64,000 nucleotides of DNA from Tetraselmis striata (GCA_006384855.1 VCJN01002031.1:18442-82441), one strand, 5' to 3'; numbered from the stretch's first letter, positions 1 through 13,309 are shown. The notes: generated by a model not told the origin, from the letters alone. Translations and numbers: made by a program.

Positions 1-870
1 GGCGGTGGTGGAAAGGTATACCAGTAGCGACTAGTAGTACTGCGCAGCCCCCCCTCCACTCGAGTGGGCGGGATAAAGGATGGCGGCGGCGGCGACGGCG
101 AGTATACAGTACTTTGCGCTGTATACATTTATATATGTATGTAGTACATTGTTTGGCGCGCGAGCTAGTAAATTGTCCCATTTTTAGTGAGTCAAAAGTG
201 AAGTATAGTGGCCTGCACCGTTTAATATTGCCCTTTTCCCGACAACAACGACTCACCTTCATGATCGGGATATCCATATCAAAGTGCAGCAAGTCGTGGA
301 TGAATCATGAGGGATGTGTTGGTGTACTAGTAAATGTCGTCCGGGCGGTAGCCGTCGCACTTTGCACATGTGATGTGAGGTGATACTTGCGCATGTACAT
401 GGTGGCAGCGTCATTCTGAACCTGCAGGATTGGCAAATGCATGCACGCACGAATTTCTCTGCCACCTGCTCAACATGTTGTGATTGAGATACATGGTGAT
501 ACATGGTGATACATGTGATACATGGTCTTCGCGGAGTCCATGCTGTTAACTTCGAAGAAGAAGCTTCCAGCGCCAAGACGCGACTGGAAGACGGCGCTGT
601 TCAGATCCCTTTGTTCTTGGCGCACTCTCTTGAGGTGGACCATCGGCTCGGCTCTGACTTTATGCCTCTGTCGATATTGACGGTGCACTTGACGTTCCTC
701 TGGCGTCATGTCCTTTATTATGCAAATCTCACGAGCTTGATCTCTAAGCGCTGTGCCCACCGCGCAAATGGGACAATGGTTGAATCGCTTCACCTTTGGC
801 GTGGTGAAATTATGGCACTCTTCCTTCCAAGTCCGGCGGGAAGTGTCTAATTTCGCTCTCGACAATCAAA
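1..870. other. Non-coding leader; possible transposon ORF scrap on - strand
   Basis: I see no complete gene here. A minus-strand frame at about 520-865 contains a CPIC pair followed by a basic Arg/Gln-rich stretch and the string VNSMDSAKTM. That layout is reminiscent of N-terminal parts of transposon-encoded proteins in protists, but it is too short to assign. Short ACATGGTGAT repeats occupy about 490-525. The sequence CCAGTAGCGACTAG at 22-35 contains an octamer that recurs across the window. Confidence 0.3.
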
Positions 871-879
871 TCTACAAAG

Positions 880-1690
880 TGGCAGGGACAGAGTAGCTCG
901 GTCTACAAAGGGGACAGAGTAGGTCTCATAATCGGCGAGACAAAAAAGTTCGGCATACAACGGGACAAAATACCTATGTCATCAGCGGGAGAAAGTAGTA
1001 GTTTGGTCTGCGGCGAGACATGATACGTGTGACATCAACGGGTCAAAAAGTTCGGTCCAACTAGACAAAATAGTTATATCATCAACGAGACGAAGTTGTT
1101 CAAACAACAGCTAGCCGGACCAAACTAATTCTATCGACAATGGAATGAAATAGTTCCACCATTAGCGGCACACAATCGTTATGTCATCAACGGGACTAAT
1201 ATATGTGTGCGCTGTGCGATGTGTAAATAGTTATGCCATCAGCGCGACGAAAAAATTGTCATCGGCGGGGCGAGCTCGCTCTGTCATGAGCGGGACGAAA
1301 TATGTCCATAATCAGCGAGATAAAATAGTTATGTCATCAGCGGGATGAACTAGTTATGTCATCAGCGGGACAAAGTCGTTCTGTTATCAACGGGACGAAA
1401 TAATTTTGCTTGGCATGACGGAATAGTTCCGTAATCAGCGAGACGAAATAGGTCTATTAACAGCGGGGCGAATAAATAATTCTGTCATCAGCGAGACAAA
1501 ATCGGCATGCCGCCATCATCGAAACAAAATCGTTATGTCATCGCCAGCTGGACAAAATCGGTCTGTGATCAGCGAAACAAAATCTTTCTCTCATCAACGG
1601 GACAAAACCTGTCCTGTCATCATCATCGGAATAAAATCGGTATGTCATGAGCGGGACAAAACGGGCCTGATCACGGAGAATAATCGCGTT
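880..1690. repeat. Degenerate minisatellite, about 25-bp unit
   Basis: This 0.8-kb block consists of diverged copies of a unit close to GTCATCAGCGGGACAAAAT followed by AGTTAT or CGGTCT. Clear copies can be read at about 1330-1400, 1480-1600 and 1610-1670. Copies differ by point changes and small indels, so this is an old array. No coding frame crosses it convincingly. Confidence 0.75.
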
Positions 1691-1780
1691 GTCGTCCTCA
1701 GCCCACGACTTGTAATTGTAGTGGTAGACGCAAATCTTGGTCATCTAGGGAGGCATGTGCTTCTTGAATGTCTCGTTTTT

Positions 1781-1836
1781 TCCGTCATTCAAGAAGCAAA
1801 TATGACGGAAAAAACATTTGCTTCTTGAATGACGGA
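1781..1836. repeat. Perfect 20-bp inverted repeat (hairpin)
   Basis: TCCGTCATTCAAGAAGCAAA at 1781-1800 is exactly complementary to TTTGCTTCTTGAATGACGGA at 1817-1836, with a 16-nt loop. A third partial copy, GCTTCTTGAATG, lies at 1759-1770. The block sits at the edge of the preceding minisatellite. It could be a terminal hairpin of a small element; no protein is nearby. Confidence 0.8.
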
Positions 1837-1949
1837 TGTTTTACGTCGTGGGAAGGCACGATCTCGATATGACCGAGGCCATCGGAAAAGAAGTGCTCGA
1901 AGAAACGCACGTGCTACCTCCTTTGGTCCGGAATGTCTGCTCTCTTACT

Positions 1950-2390
1950 AGCGCCGCCAAATGTACTTGGGTTTGTTATCTACCACCGAATGCTGGAGCA
2001 CGAGACATCTGCGTTTCGAGACGTGACCACTCGAGCGTTCTCGTAACCATACTCCGCTCGTTGCATTAGTTCTGGCACCGCGAGGTAATCGTCCTCGTCA
2101 CTCGCGGATTTTGCTCCGATACGGCCGCTTTGGGCTAGCTCTAGCACGTCGGGGCGCATTTCGGCTCCCCCGCTGCCTGTCGGCTGTCCCGGAACGCGCT
2201 CCGGCGCGCTGTCCGGAACCAGAGCCATGTGCCCCGTCTCCATCAACAACACGATCACGACTCGTCAATAATTGGGCCAACGTCGATGTGAGCTCGCGAA
2301 GCGATGTAGGTTGGGCATGCATGTCTGCTTGTAGCAACTCGAGCGTCGGCTCAGCGACGGGTTCTTCTTCATCTGGCATGGTGAGTCACG
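1950..2390 (-). pseudogene. Possible Gag-like or transposon protein fragment
   Basis: Two overlapping minus-strand frames look protein-like. One starts near 2379 with MPDEEEPVAEPTLELLQADM. The other, at about 2000-2250, reads through MRPDVLELAQSGRIGAKSAS and an acidic SDEDDY segment. Acidic, Leu- and Gln-rich N-termini of this kind occur in Gag-like proteins, but no zinc knuckle or protease motif follows. No function is assigned. It may be a broken retroelement start or chance coding potential in a GC-rich patch. Confidence 0.25.
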
Positions 2391-2669
2391 GACGAACGGA
2401 TGAGAATTCCACCACACGCGGATGGTGAGCAGGGTGTGGTCTTGAAACAATATGTGACCTTGCTCGCAACATATGTTACGAGACAGATAATCGTTGAGTG
2501 TAACACCGCGAAACTGGAAGATGGCACGCTCAACTATTGTGGCTGCTTTTATGTATGTCTACTTGTGGTGCACCCAAAAGGGCGCAACGATGGGTGGGCA
2601 AGTAACCCGTACTACTTAGCAGCAACGGTAGCCAGAAAAGCGGTAAGGAAAGGAGGAAACCCTCCACCT

Positions 2670-3320
2670 TAAACTAGTTTAGATCAAATCTGAGACAATT
2701 GGTAGCTAATCTGTGACGTCATTCGGACCCGTCCGGTATGTTTCCATGCCCGACCGCGCCCGCCCCGCCCATCGCGCCAACCGCACCGCCCGCCGACCGT
2801 CGCGCAGCAACGACCTCCCCGCCGCGCCCGCTAGCTCCCCACCCGCCGCAACACTCCCGCCAACCCTTCGCCCGCCGCCGCACCCATCCGGCGACATAGT
2901 GGCGCGTTCTCAGCTATCTCACGCCCTGCAGCGCCATGTAGTCCCGGGCGGGCCGTTGATCTGTGGTGTAGGCGGAGATTACGACCGAGGCGGCTGATAC
3001 TGATACGGGCCCTTAGTACCGGCTGACCTACCCACTCGCAAACGACATGTTGTGCAGCGCGGTATTGCTGCGGGGGGGGTGGCGGGTGGCGCCGGGGTGG
3101 GAAATCCTGGTGGTGGTGGTGGCGGCGGCGGCGCCCCATTTGGCGGTGCGCCGCAGTGGCGAGCAGTACAGGTAGCGGTATCTGTGATATGAGGTCTGTG
3201 TTCTAAGCGAATAGAGCATGTCTGCAGAATAAATATCGCTTGTCACAGATAAGCCGTACGGGGAATTATGTCACAGATAAGCCGTACGGGGAATTATCTG
3301 TGACGCTCGATCTGTGACGC
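2670..3320. other. GC-rich non-coding block with a duplicated 28-bp unit
   Basis: A GC-rich island (about 2730-3160) is bracketed by the motif TCTGTGACG at about 2708 and again twice near 3297-3320. The unit GTCACAGATAAGCCGTACGG plus GGAATTAT occurs twice in tandem at 3242-3297. Open frames through the island are Arg/Pro or His repeats and do not resemble proteins. It could be a small non-autonomous element, but no clear inverted ends were found. Confidence 0.4.
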
Positions 3321-6147
3321 GCAATCTGAAAGCTATTTATTGAATGGCCTTCAGATAAATAGGAGCGGCTTTTGTTACCTGCATGCGACTATATATATGT
3401 TAGAATCACATGTGAATGTGCGATGACTGAAACAAGTGCTTGCAAATTACACAATCTGCACAATTCATACCTGCATGGAGGGCATGTCATGCACAAAGTT
3501 AACATCCCGCCACAAGATGGTTTTGTTGTTCTAATCACGGAGTAAGGACTTTCCCACTTTGCGGACGCCTGCATGGGAATGAGAATAACATGCGTCGTGT
3601 TTTGCGTTTGGGAAGTCTTGCCCAAACGAATAGGAGCTTCATGCCATCACAACTTGATTTGTCGTTATTGATGCTCCCCTTGTTTTGAGCGCCTTGTTTT
3701 TTCTCATGCATCCACGAGTACTACAAAGTATTGTCAAAAGCACTCCAAAAGATGCAATTAAGCGGTTTCGTCATTGCTGGTGATATGTCATGCAAGCACA
3801 CATTGACCGGCAAGCTATTGTCTCAGCCATTACATGCAAAAGAGGGGACAATTGTGAAGAAAAAACACATTATTACAGTATGGAAATGTTAGCCCCTTGC
3901 CCTCCCGGCCGAGGCCTACCATACTATATCCTATGGTTGTGTAATAATGGATGCATCCTGCCCGCCTCACTCTCGCAAATGCGCTCGGGCACTACGCATG
4001 GATGTGTTGCGCCTGGCGGGCGCACTCGTGCGCCTCCTCGCCTCCTCGCATGATGGGTGTTGTTTTTGAGTTATTGTTGACTATTGCTGAGATGCTGCCC
4101 TCTCCGTGCGCATGGCCTCCTTGCTTTGCTTCGCCCGCCTGGCTCTCTGCTCCGACATTGTCGCGCACCCGCACGAGCGGCTTGGCTCCCCTGCATGTGC
4201 ACAATATGCAGACATATGCGACAAGGCTTCGTCTATAATGCCGGGCTGCTTATGATCTGTGCCGGCACAACAAGAAGCACACATAGAGGCATCAAACCAT
4301 GCCATTACCTTAGCATGTATGGCGAGTATTATTCTCAAATTCAACAGGCGTGCTGCTACATTCCATGTTATGAAGTAACTTGACAGTTGAATCAGCGATG
4401 CATCGATTTCTCAGAAAATTTTAAAAGAACATGTTCTATATCACTGGCCTACAGTTCCATGAAATGCATTTATTGCCATCGCTTTGAAGTACCAGCAGCG
4501 AGCGTTTGAATTGCCAGCGCTTTGAAGTACCAGAGTTTTTTCCAGTACCAGCAGCGAGTAGCGAGTACCAATACCAGCAACGAGCGTTCGCATTGCCAGC
4601 GCTTTGAAGTATGTAGTCGCTACTAGTTTTTTTTTTCCATCACCAGCAGCGAGTAGCGAGTACCAGTATCAGAACCTCCCAACCGTGAGATCGTAATCGG
4701 ACGGCTGTGTAATTAAGGACCGTGGGTGGGCGGCGGGCGGCGGCGGGCGGGTGGATTATAGTACTTAAGAGTACATGCCAGTAGATAAGCGCTTTAGTCA
4801 TGCACCTATAGGCCCGATCCACTGCACTATACGGGTACCCGTACGGCAATAAAGCTCACCGCCGAAAAATCGACGCTTCGCTGGATTAGCCCTAGCGACT
4901 AAGACGGCATAGACATTACGGTCTTCATCGAATGGTTGCATGCCATGCATGAGGTTGTAGTCGTTCTCCGAGGCCTCCAAGGCCTCCGCCGGTAGTACTG
5001 CTAGATAGCGTACTCCCCATACAACTATACAATATATATGCAATCAGTCAGGCAGCACACATGTGCCAAACTATTATGCTCAGTAATACAAACAGCACAG
5101 TCAACGACTAACATGTAAGTCTGCTTCTAAGTCCACGGCCCATCGACAAGCTTGCCGTTTGAATTCCGCACTTAGGGAGGCTTCATTTTCTACCTGGCGT
5201 GGATGGAATACAAGCAACGGAACTTCATGCGGCCCATGCATGGTACAACACCTCGGACAAACTTGCCGGTCAGAGTCTTTTTAGTCAGCTCAGGCACAGT
5301 CTCTCCCCGGGCTATTGAGCCGGACTATGTTGCTTGCTGCGATCTTTGCGTTGCACCGACGGGATGGAAGCATCTGTGAATGGCTGCTTGCATGCCTCTT
5401 CGAAAGACATGTAGTGCAACTACTCGCCGGATGCGGTTGGCTGCGGAATCGGGGCTGCAATCTTAATCAGGTGTCATCTCCTTGCATGTTGCCTCCGGAA
5501 TAATCAAATGTGACCACAAGTCTTGCGCGCACAACACACCGTCACAGTTATCCACCAACGCTCTCTTGAAGATGAATTGGCGCATGTATTAGATCGTCCC
5601 TCTGGAGTGATTATTGATGACCTTCATAGCAGCTCCATGTGCGACTACCAGAAGGGTAACCGTAAAGTAGTGTAGCAAAGCCACCTCAAGCGTTTCAAGC
5701 GCATCGGACCGAATACGCATCGCAATCTTGCGCGGTGTCGGCGGTGTCCTTTGGGACGCTCATGGCGACAAACGCGGCCTCGTGAAGCGGTAGGGAGGCG
5801 GGGGCAAGACAACGCATGATTGTCAACATATAACCTCGCAGCATCTCGCCATCCGGCCGAACTCCTTCGCCTTCGTCCACGGCGGCTTGAACTCTTGCCC
5901 GTTGTCGATGTTGACGCTCACGCATATTACCGACAGAACGCCACCAATCAATGTAAGGGGCATGGTTTAGGTGGCTGCTGTGAGATTAGGTGTTGTGATC
6001 CCCAATGGCGGCATGCGGCCAGGGGTCTATAGCGGGTGTGTCGAATGGAGCCTCTAAAACCGACATGGCGCCGCCAAGGATAGCGCGCACGCAAACATGG
6101 GGCCATAACGCGGCCGGACGCGTCGCTACGGCTTATCTAGTTCAATA
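3321..6147. other. Intergenic, no gene recognised; short repeats at 4440-4680
   Basis: No exon or domain could be recognised. Between about 4440 and 4680 the phrases AGTACCAGCAGCGAG and GCCAGCGCTTTGAAGTA alternate several times, forming a degenerate tandem repeat. A minus-strand frame near 4080-4150 (MSEQRARRAKQSKEAMRTER) has the Arg/Lys/Glu-rich look of transposon N-termini but is isolated. Another minus-strand frame at 5695-5925 is unassigned. Confidence 0.4.
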
Positions 6148-9100
6148 TTAAGTACCGTTTGGGATTCGACATCTTGTTTTTGCCGATATCCGATTTCACC
6201 CTTTTTTTGAGGGAGAAAAAGGCAGCTAAAACAATACAAGACAGCTGTCCACGTACTCGTCTAGCACGCGCGTACTAAATTTAGTACGCGCGTACTACTT
6301 ACGGTTGGAGTATCCCCAGGGCGTCCAGACGTGACAATGGCTTGTGTCCACCCGTTTGGGGGTCCTTTGGGGCCTAAAGTACGGCATAAGTATCGGGGGG
6401 GATGGGCAAGTGTCGTATATGACGGCGGTGCGATGCCGCGCAATGGGCATTCCACATCTCCACCCGCCGATCTCCACCATGAGGTACCATGCTGGCGACG
6501 ACGTCACCACCACGGTGAGCTGCCTAGGCGACCGTTACGTGGCGAAATGGAAGAAGTCTAACCCTGAGGGTGACCCTGCGGCGGCCAGCTTGCGGGGTAC
6601 GGTCATAGGCACGAATGTCGGGTGGGTGACAGTGGCGTTCCCTGACGCGCACCCGCCGCTGTCAGTTCCGGCTAGGCTGCGCCCCACTGCCCTGACCCTC
6701 ACCGGCGACAGAACCTCCCCAAACCCGGTAGAGGGGAAGGCAGGAGGGTCCTCTACCCCTGCGCCAAGGCACGAGGTGGCTAACAAACGGACGCTGATGG
6801 AAGCGGCGATGAGCGATCCGGCGGATGCTGGCGAGGACGACCCGCCAGAGACCGCGTACGGCCCGCCCCCAGACCCGCCCAAGACTGCATGGACGCCTGT
6901 CGGCGTCCAGCCCGGCGAGCGAGCGTGGAGCTGCCCTCGTGCCCAGTCTGCGCACAAGTTCAACGTGCGGAAGACTGGCCTGATGAAGCTGGGCTGTCCT
7001 CCTGGGGACGTCGACGCTATCGGCTATTTCCACGCATTCTTCCCCATGCGCGACATGGAGGACGCCATCGCCCTCATGAACGAGCGCGCGACTGCTGGCG
7101 AGCAGTACTTCCCCACCCCTTCACCACTGCTGAGTTTCACGTCTTCCTGGGCGTTAACTTTGCGATGTGCAAGTATCAGACCGTGTCTCAGGACGAGCTG
7201 TGGGCCCAGCCGGATCCACAGAACCTGATGTCTGTGGATTATGGCTTCCGGAAGCACATGTCCCTCCGCCGCTTCAAGCTCTGGAAGAAGTACCTGTGCA
7301 TGCCACTGAACACGGAGAGTGGCGGTGAGACCATCATTGTCAAGGACTGGCTGAAGCGCATCAACGCTCACTGGAACAATAACTACACCCCCGGCAGTGT
7401 TATTTATTGTGATGAGACCATGTTTGCATGGGTGGGCTTGTGCGGTGACCTGAACCTCACTTTCCTGCCCCGCAAGCCCCACCCTATTGGTTGGATGCTC
7501 AAGAGCGCCGCATGTGTGAATGGCATGATCTACATCCGTCTTGAGCTTGCAGAATGCAAGGAGGACATGAAGCTAAAGAAGTACGTGCAAGAGCACAATG
7601 CCACCACGGCGTGCACATTGCGGCTGGTGGAGCCGTGGTTCAAGTCCGGCCGCATCGTGGTGGCGGACTCCTGGTTTGGCTCTGTCCGCTGCGCATTACA
7701 GCTCTCCGCACGTGACATGTTCTCTGTTCTGGCTGTGAAGGGTGGCAAGGCAAGATACCCCAAGGAGGAGCTGCTGGCGGCCACAGAGGAAGTCCGCTTC
7801 TCGACATGCTTCCGCACAGCCACCTTTCCCGTGAAGAAGCCCGGGGATCATGCGGGTGTGCCCCCTCTGGAAGTCCCACTGCTTGCTGGTGCATGGCAAG
7901 ATAAGCAGTGCATGCTCGTGGTTGCCACATGCACTGATCACGAGGCGGCAGATGAGGACATCCGTATCCGCAGCAAGTATGAGGGCGGTAAGATTGTGAA
8001 GCACCGCTATCCAATCTCGCAGCCCAACTGTCATGCCTTTTACCGGCATCACTTCAATGCCATTGACATCCTGAACAAGCTCTCTGTTGGCCCGAACAGC
8101 GTGTCTACTGTGTGGCAGACAAGGGAGCACATGAAGAAGTTTTTCATGTGCACCCTGGCAGTGTGTGAGACCAATGCTTACAATGCCTACCGACAGTTCA
8201 CTAACCGGACTGACATGACCAGAGCTGAGTGGAAGCATCATCTTGCAGAGGAGCTCATCCAGTATGGCACCGCCAGGATGAAGAAGCGGCCCGCCTCGGG
8301 CCCAGTGATGGCTCCCCTGTTACCCCTGGTGCAGCTACCCGCAGGAGGTCTAAAACTCTAACTGTGGCATCCAGCAATGATGGCCCTAGTGTTGCGTCTC
8401 ACGGCGGCACCAACACTGGCACATGTGTGCTCCCCCCAGCCATCACCCCTGGGCGTTGGATGAAGCATGGCCAGTCACACATTCCCAACATTTTCTCAGT
8501 CAGCAGCAACGTTGCAGTGATGATTGGTAAGGCAACGGCTTCCCCTGCAGCCCGGAAGGCAGACAACAAGAAGCATCAAGGGCCCCGTGGCACATGTGAG
8601 GTGTGCAGAACCCAGATCCGCTCTGTCTGCAACATCTGCATGGAGCCGGTGTGCAACACGACGGTGCCCCGCAAGTGCTTTGCCGTTCACTTAGTAAGGC
8701 ATTTGAAAGCGCTGGGGTGGACTGCACCCAAGTAGTGTGGCTATTTAAACTGTAGCACAGCTCCCACTGGCACTGGTGTGATATGTAAATGTTTGAAGAT
8801 TTCACGCTGGCAGAAAATACCCAAAAACACCCAAAAATGCACCCCACATGATGCGACCCCGGGAAAATTAACTGCACGAGCAGATTTGGGGTATCAAAGT
8901 ACACATATGGACACATGTTTTCACCGGGTTTGGTCAGGTATGGCATAGGTGGCTGTCCGGTAGGTGTATCTGAAAATGCAACTGCTGAAAATGCCAAAAA
9001 AAATAAAAATGGGTTTTTTCAGTATGCCGATATCGGAGCGGTGCGGGTACCCACGGACCCGTACCACTGCCCAGAAAACTTCATTTAGGAGTCCTCTAAC

Positions 9101-9308
9101 ATATATTCAGAGCTGATAGGATGGGGTTACCTTTCGGGTGCCCCTTTGGTCCATGCGCGGAAAGTACCTTTTTTAGTACGCGCGTACTAGCGCCCTCCGC
9201 TCCTGGGATAGATAAGTCAAGTTGTGATGGCCTTTGGCACGAGCAGGTCGTCGTAGGTCTGGATGACGACGCCCGTGAAACCTACCCAGGGCCGGTACCA
9301 GTACTTAA
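6148..9308 (+). mobile_element. PiggyBac-type DNA transposon
   Basis: The element is bounded by TTAA at 6148-6151 and 9305-9308, the target sequence duplicated by PiggyBac transposases. Both ends read TTAAGTAC inward. Subterminal palindromes TAGTACGCGCGTACTA lie at 6282-6297 (with a near copy at 6262-6277) and at 9174-9189, mirroring each other across the element. The interior is occupied by the PiggyBac transposase. The inward similarity beyond GTAC is weak, so the exact ends are likely but not certain. It lies just upstream of MED14. Confidence 0.7.
6479..8735 (+). pseudogene. PiggyBac transposase with two frameshifts
   Basis: The DDE_Tnp_1_7 (PiggyBac) core is read from about 7112 to 8361. 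The three catalytic aspartates are present: CDETMFAW at 7408-7431 (Asp at 7411), VADSWFGS (Asp at 7666) and NAIDILNK (Asp at 8065). The C-terminal cysteine-rich domain is read at about 8596-8690, starting CEVCRTQIRSVCNIC. Upstream, 6479-7110 encodes an N-terminal region beginning MRYHAGDD, with an SH3/Tudor-like stretch near residues 8-60. These pieces lie in three frames: a shift is needed at about 7110-7135 and another at about 8290-8345. No GT-AG intron of the right phase explains either. The copy looks recent but probably cannot make full-length enzyme. The start ATG at 6479 was chosen because the conserved-looking sequence begins there; an in-frame ATG also exists at 6344. Confidence 0.85.
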
Positions 9309-9501
9309 GATCTTGCGATTGGTAATCCGCCTCAGGGACGATTAGTTTAAATCCTTACTAAAATGTAATGTCGAGTGCGCAGCAGGGTGCGCGGCAGGCA
9401 GCCGCAACCAATACAGCGTGCACGTAGCCGGAGGCTCCGCGCACTTCTGTTTGGCGCAGCGCAGCCTTCCGCCTGATCGCAGCGGCGGCGATCACACGGC
9501 G

Positions 9502-12093
9502 ATGGCTGCCGCCGGGAGGGAGGGCGGCCCGGTTGGGCCCGGGGAACTGTGCAGCCTGGGCAACCTGCTGGAGGTGGCGCTCGAGCGGGCGCACCAGAAA
9601 CTGGCTGGGTTTATTACCAGCGCGGGCGAGAAGTCGGAGGAGTGCAGGCGAGTGGCCACCCAAAGCGCGCACCCGGGCGGTGATATGTATGCGTTGATAT
9701 CGTGGTAACGGAACGCGGCAGCCCCCCTGCGCTCTTCCGCCGGCAAGCAATCCTTTTTATTTTACTTCGTACTGGTACCAGTACAAGCATCGTCATCAGG
9801 ACGATAATGATGGATTCGACGGTACTCGTACCGCAGCAGTACACAGTCGATACTATCGGCACTGCACTCATACCGGTGCTTGCACCGGTCCATGATGTAT
9901 CCGGCGGCGGCGCGTGTGCGAGTGCAGGTAAAATAAGATAATCAGGATAAAATAAAAACTTACCGGGGAATCTCACGGTCCTTCCGAATGATGTATCGTC
10001 CAAGATGTTGATAGCATATCCTTAGTGCTACCGTGGTAACGGAGCGCAGCCCAACATCGCCGGCAGCCTGGCGGCCACTTCGATGCCGGCCGCTGAGGGC
10101 CAGAGGCTGCCACCGCTGCCCCGACAGGCGCGAGGAGCTACTGCACCATCTGCACCGCTACCGGCAACAGCTGCTGCGCCTCGTGACGCTCGTGAGCTGG
10201 CTGCGCCGGCGGCCTGAGAGCGCCAATGCGCTGGGCCAGGCGCGGCTGCTGCTGGACCGCACGGGCCGGCACCAGGCGCTGCTCCAGGAGACCGCGGACA
10301 AGCTGTTCTTCCTGTGGCGGGATGAGCTCGAGGTGCGCGTGCGCCCCGCTACATCAACGGGGAGGGCGGCGGCAGATGGCCTAGTTGACTAGCGTGACTA
10401 AGGACTACCCCCCCCCCCCCCCCCACTATTTGCAACTCCTTCAGTGTGTTATTTCCCGTCACTGACCCCTTCCCCTTCCCCCTCCCCCCCCCCCACTTCT
10501 TCTTCCTCCTCTTCCCTCATTGTCTCCCCTCTCCTGGCGCATCCCCGTGGCACAGGTCTTCCGCGCCCCAGTGTATGATGTGCCCACTGCACTTGAGGTG
10601 CTCACTACAGGTACACAGTACATCGCCGCCTGCCATCTGCAACCCCCCCCCCCCCCCCCCCCCCCCCCCCGCGCCGCCTTTGGTAGAGGGGTGCCTTCGC
10701 CATGCCCCTGTCTTACTTTTATCTACCATTAGCATCAACATTCATTCAGCATGTAGATTCATCATCAATCATGCGCATGTCAATCACCATGCTCCTCGTG
10801 GAGGAAGCGGGATCCTCTGTCTCTGCCCCCCCCCCCCCCCCCCCACCTCTGCCAATAGTACAGCTCGTTCCCTGGTGACAGATGGGCCTGAGGATTGCCC
10901 CCCCTCGCGCCCTACCGGCCCTTCAGGCCACTACAGCCAGCTCCCAAGCTGCATCGAGGAGCTGCGCGGCGTGGGGGAGGTGGGGCCCGCCGAGAAGGCC
11001 GCCGCCGTGCGGCGCATGGACATGCTGCTGCGCTGCTGCCTGCTGGACGCGGCGCTGCCCGCCGGCCTGCAGGTGCTGAGCACCCGAGGTGCGCGCCGCG
11101 CCAAAGCGTGCGAGCAGGGAGGCGGCTGGGAAACCCGGCCACATCAGCGCACAGCACGGGGCGCGACGCGGCTGGGCTGCGCACAGGAAGCGGCCGGGGA
11201 GGCGCCCTCGATTCCATGGACCCATTACTTTGGGCGTATCGGGTTTTAGAGTTTAGGGTTTTAAAACCCTACATGGGCGGTGGATCGTTCTGGGGGAGTT
11301 GATATGAGGCGACATACGGTCAGCTGTCCAAGTCTTTAGGGTTAGGGGATGCATAAAACCCTAAATTTCTAGGGTCTGGTGAGGCATTCCCTTTGCGGAT
11401 TACTTTTTCTAATAAATGGCGAGCACGCATCATGTTATAACCATGAAATGACACATATGGTATTCATCCAAATAAACAATCATTATCGCAAGTCAAACGT
11501 TAACATTTCGGGAGCCGGCCCGCGCGCCTGTGAGAACCCTATCTCACGCCTAGAATGGCAGCCCACGGGCGCCGACGCAACAATAAGAACACTGCAAACA
11601 AGGCCCTGCCCAGCTTGCCACCGGGCAAAACGTAGATGTAAACAACTGAAGCGGGACTATGGCGAATGTTCCCATCGGTTGCATGCAATCCCAATTACAG
11701 GTTTATGATACGGCTTCTTCGCATGTAGGCGTCCGTGTGAAGAACTGTGGCATGTATAAGTTTTGCCCATCGAAGGCTGCCGCCCTGCTGACCCCCCCCT
11801 CCCGCCCCTTCCGCCTGTTGGCGTGTACCACCCGGCGCGCACGGCACAGACGGGCAGAGCAACCTGCGCGCAGCGGGGCGGTACGAGGTGGCGCTCACGC
11901 TGGTGCCGGCCCCGGAGACCCCGGCGGAGGAGAGCCCCGCAGGACGCCAAGACGGGCCGGACGCTAAGCCCGCAGCCGCGCCGGAAGATGGCGCTGCGGC
12001 AAAGACAGCGCAGGCAGCGGTGAGGCTGCGCCTGCTGGTTGCGCTGGGATGGCTTGCCTGGCCAGGACCTGTTTCCCGGAAAAAGTGGGGGGT

Positions 12094-12127
<34 letters not shown>

Positions 12128-13275
12128 AGGGGTGGCATACAGGTAGGGCAAAGCCTCATGATGAACCGCCGTCAACGCAAAAGGACAATGAGTGTTGCAG
12201 GTGGATACCAAAGAAGCTTCCTAGGCCGCAACTCGCATTAATCCTCGCGAATGGGCCGACGCCCAGACAAGTAGGGCGGACCTTTCGTGGCCAGTGCCGG
12301 GTATTTTGATGGCAGTGGTTTAGACGGTGTTGGAAGTTCCGTCACTGGCCTCCAATTAGTCTTGCAGAATGCTTCGGCCATTTGCTTGCTGACTATAACG
12401 GAGCGTCGCCTACCCAGTAGGGCCCTTTCGGTAAGTGCATCGCTGCCTAAAAGGCTGTTGTAGAGACGCTGCAATAAGGGTTTCACCGTTGCCAGTCCTG
12501 AGCAAGGTGTTTGTTTCGGAGATTGTTTCGATGCCAGTCACCTCCCGGCAGTCAACTCCAGCTGCCTCATAGGCCGTGTTCCTCGAGTACACGGGTGTCC
12601 ACAGCGGACTTCCATGCACCTGAATGTGCCTGCAGATATTGCTTTTCTCCTCTAGCGTAACAATCGAGGCGACACCCGCCTCAAAGCACACCGCTTAACC
12701 AAACGGCAGCGTGATATCGCATGCACACAGGCACTCGTCGGAATCTCAGGCACACATCGTGAACACGTACCCGTACCGTCGGGTATAGACAGTGTAACTG
12801 TTACGGCAGTGCCATGCATGAACCGGTCTGCATCATTTACCGTTCCTACGCGCATCAGCTACAATGACAATACCGCACAGGCCGGTGTTGGCATGAGCTC
12901 AAACGTACGGCATCCCCGCGGCACAAGCATAGGTGTTATCGGCGCCGGGGGTTAACGGCGCATACGTACACGTACAGGGAGCGTGTAGTTGGGTCTGTTG
13001 CGTATCACAGACTCATGAGCATGAGCCCTTGTCACCCGTTGGCTGAGGTGTCTGGGCCAGTGCGGTCGACGGAGACGGCCGGGTGCGGGTGGGAAATGTG
13101 CTGATCGGCCTCGCGGCGAGCAGGGGCCGCAGGAGCAGCGGTGGCGCTGGTGCGTGGTGTCCGTCAAGATGCTGCCGGGGAGCCGCCTGAAGCAGCAGCT
13201 CACATCACGGCAGAGCGCCCAGCTGCGGGTGCGCGCCCCCCCCCCCCCCCCCCTCTCACCATCCTTTCACCCTCC

Positions 13276-13309
<34 letters not shown>

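Noticed and set aside
2713-2997. Plus-strand Arg/Pro-rich ORF in the GC island
   Set aside because: Composition mirrors the GC content; equally open frames exist on the other strand and none shows a domain.
10912-11302. Minus-strand and alternative-frame ORFs over MED14 exon 4
   Set aside because: GC-rich shadow frames of a verified exon; Arg/Ala/Pro-rich with no homology.
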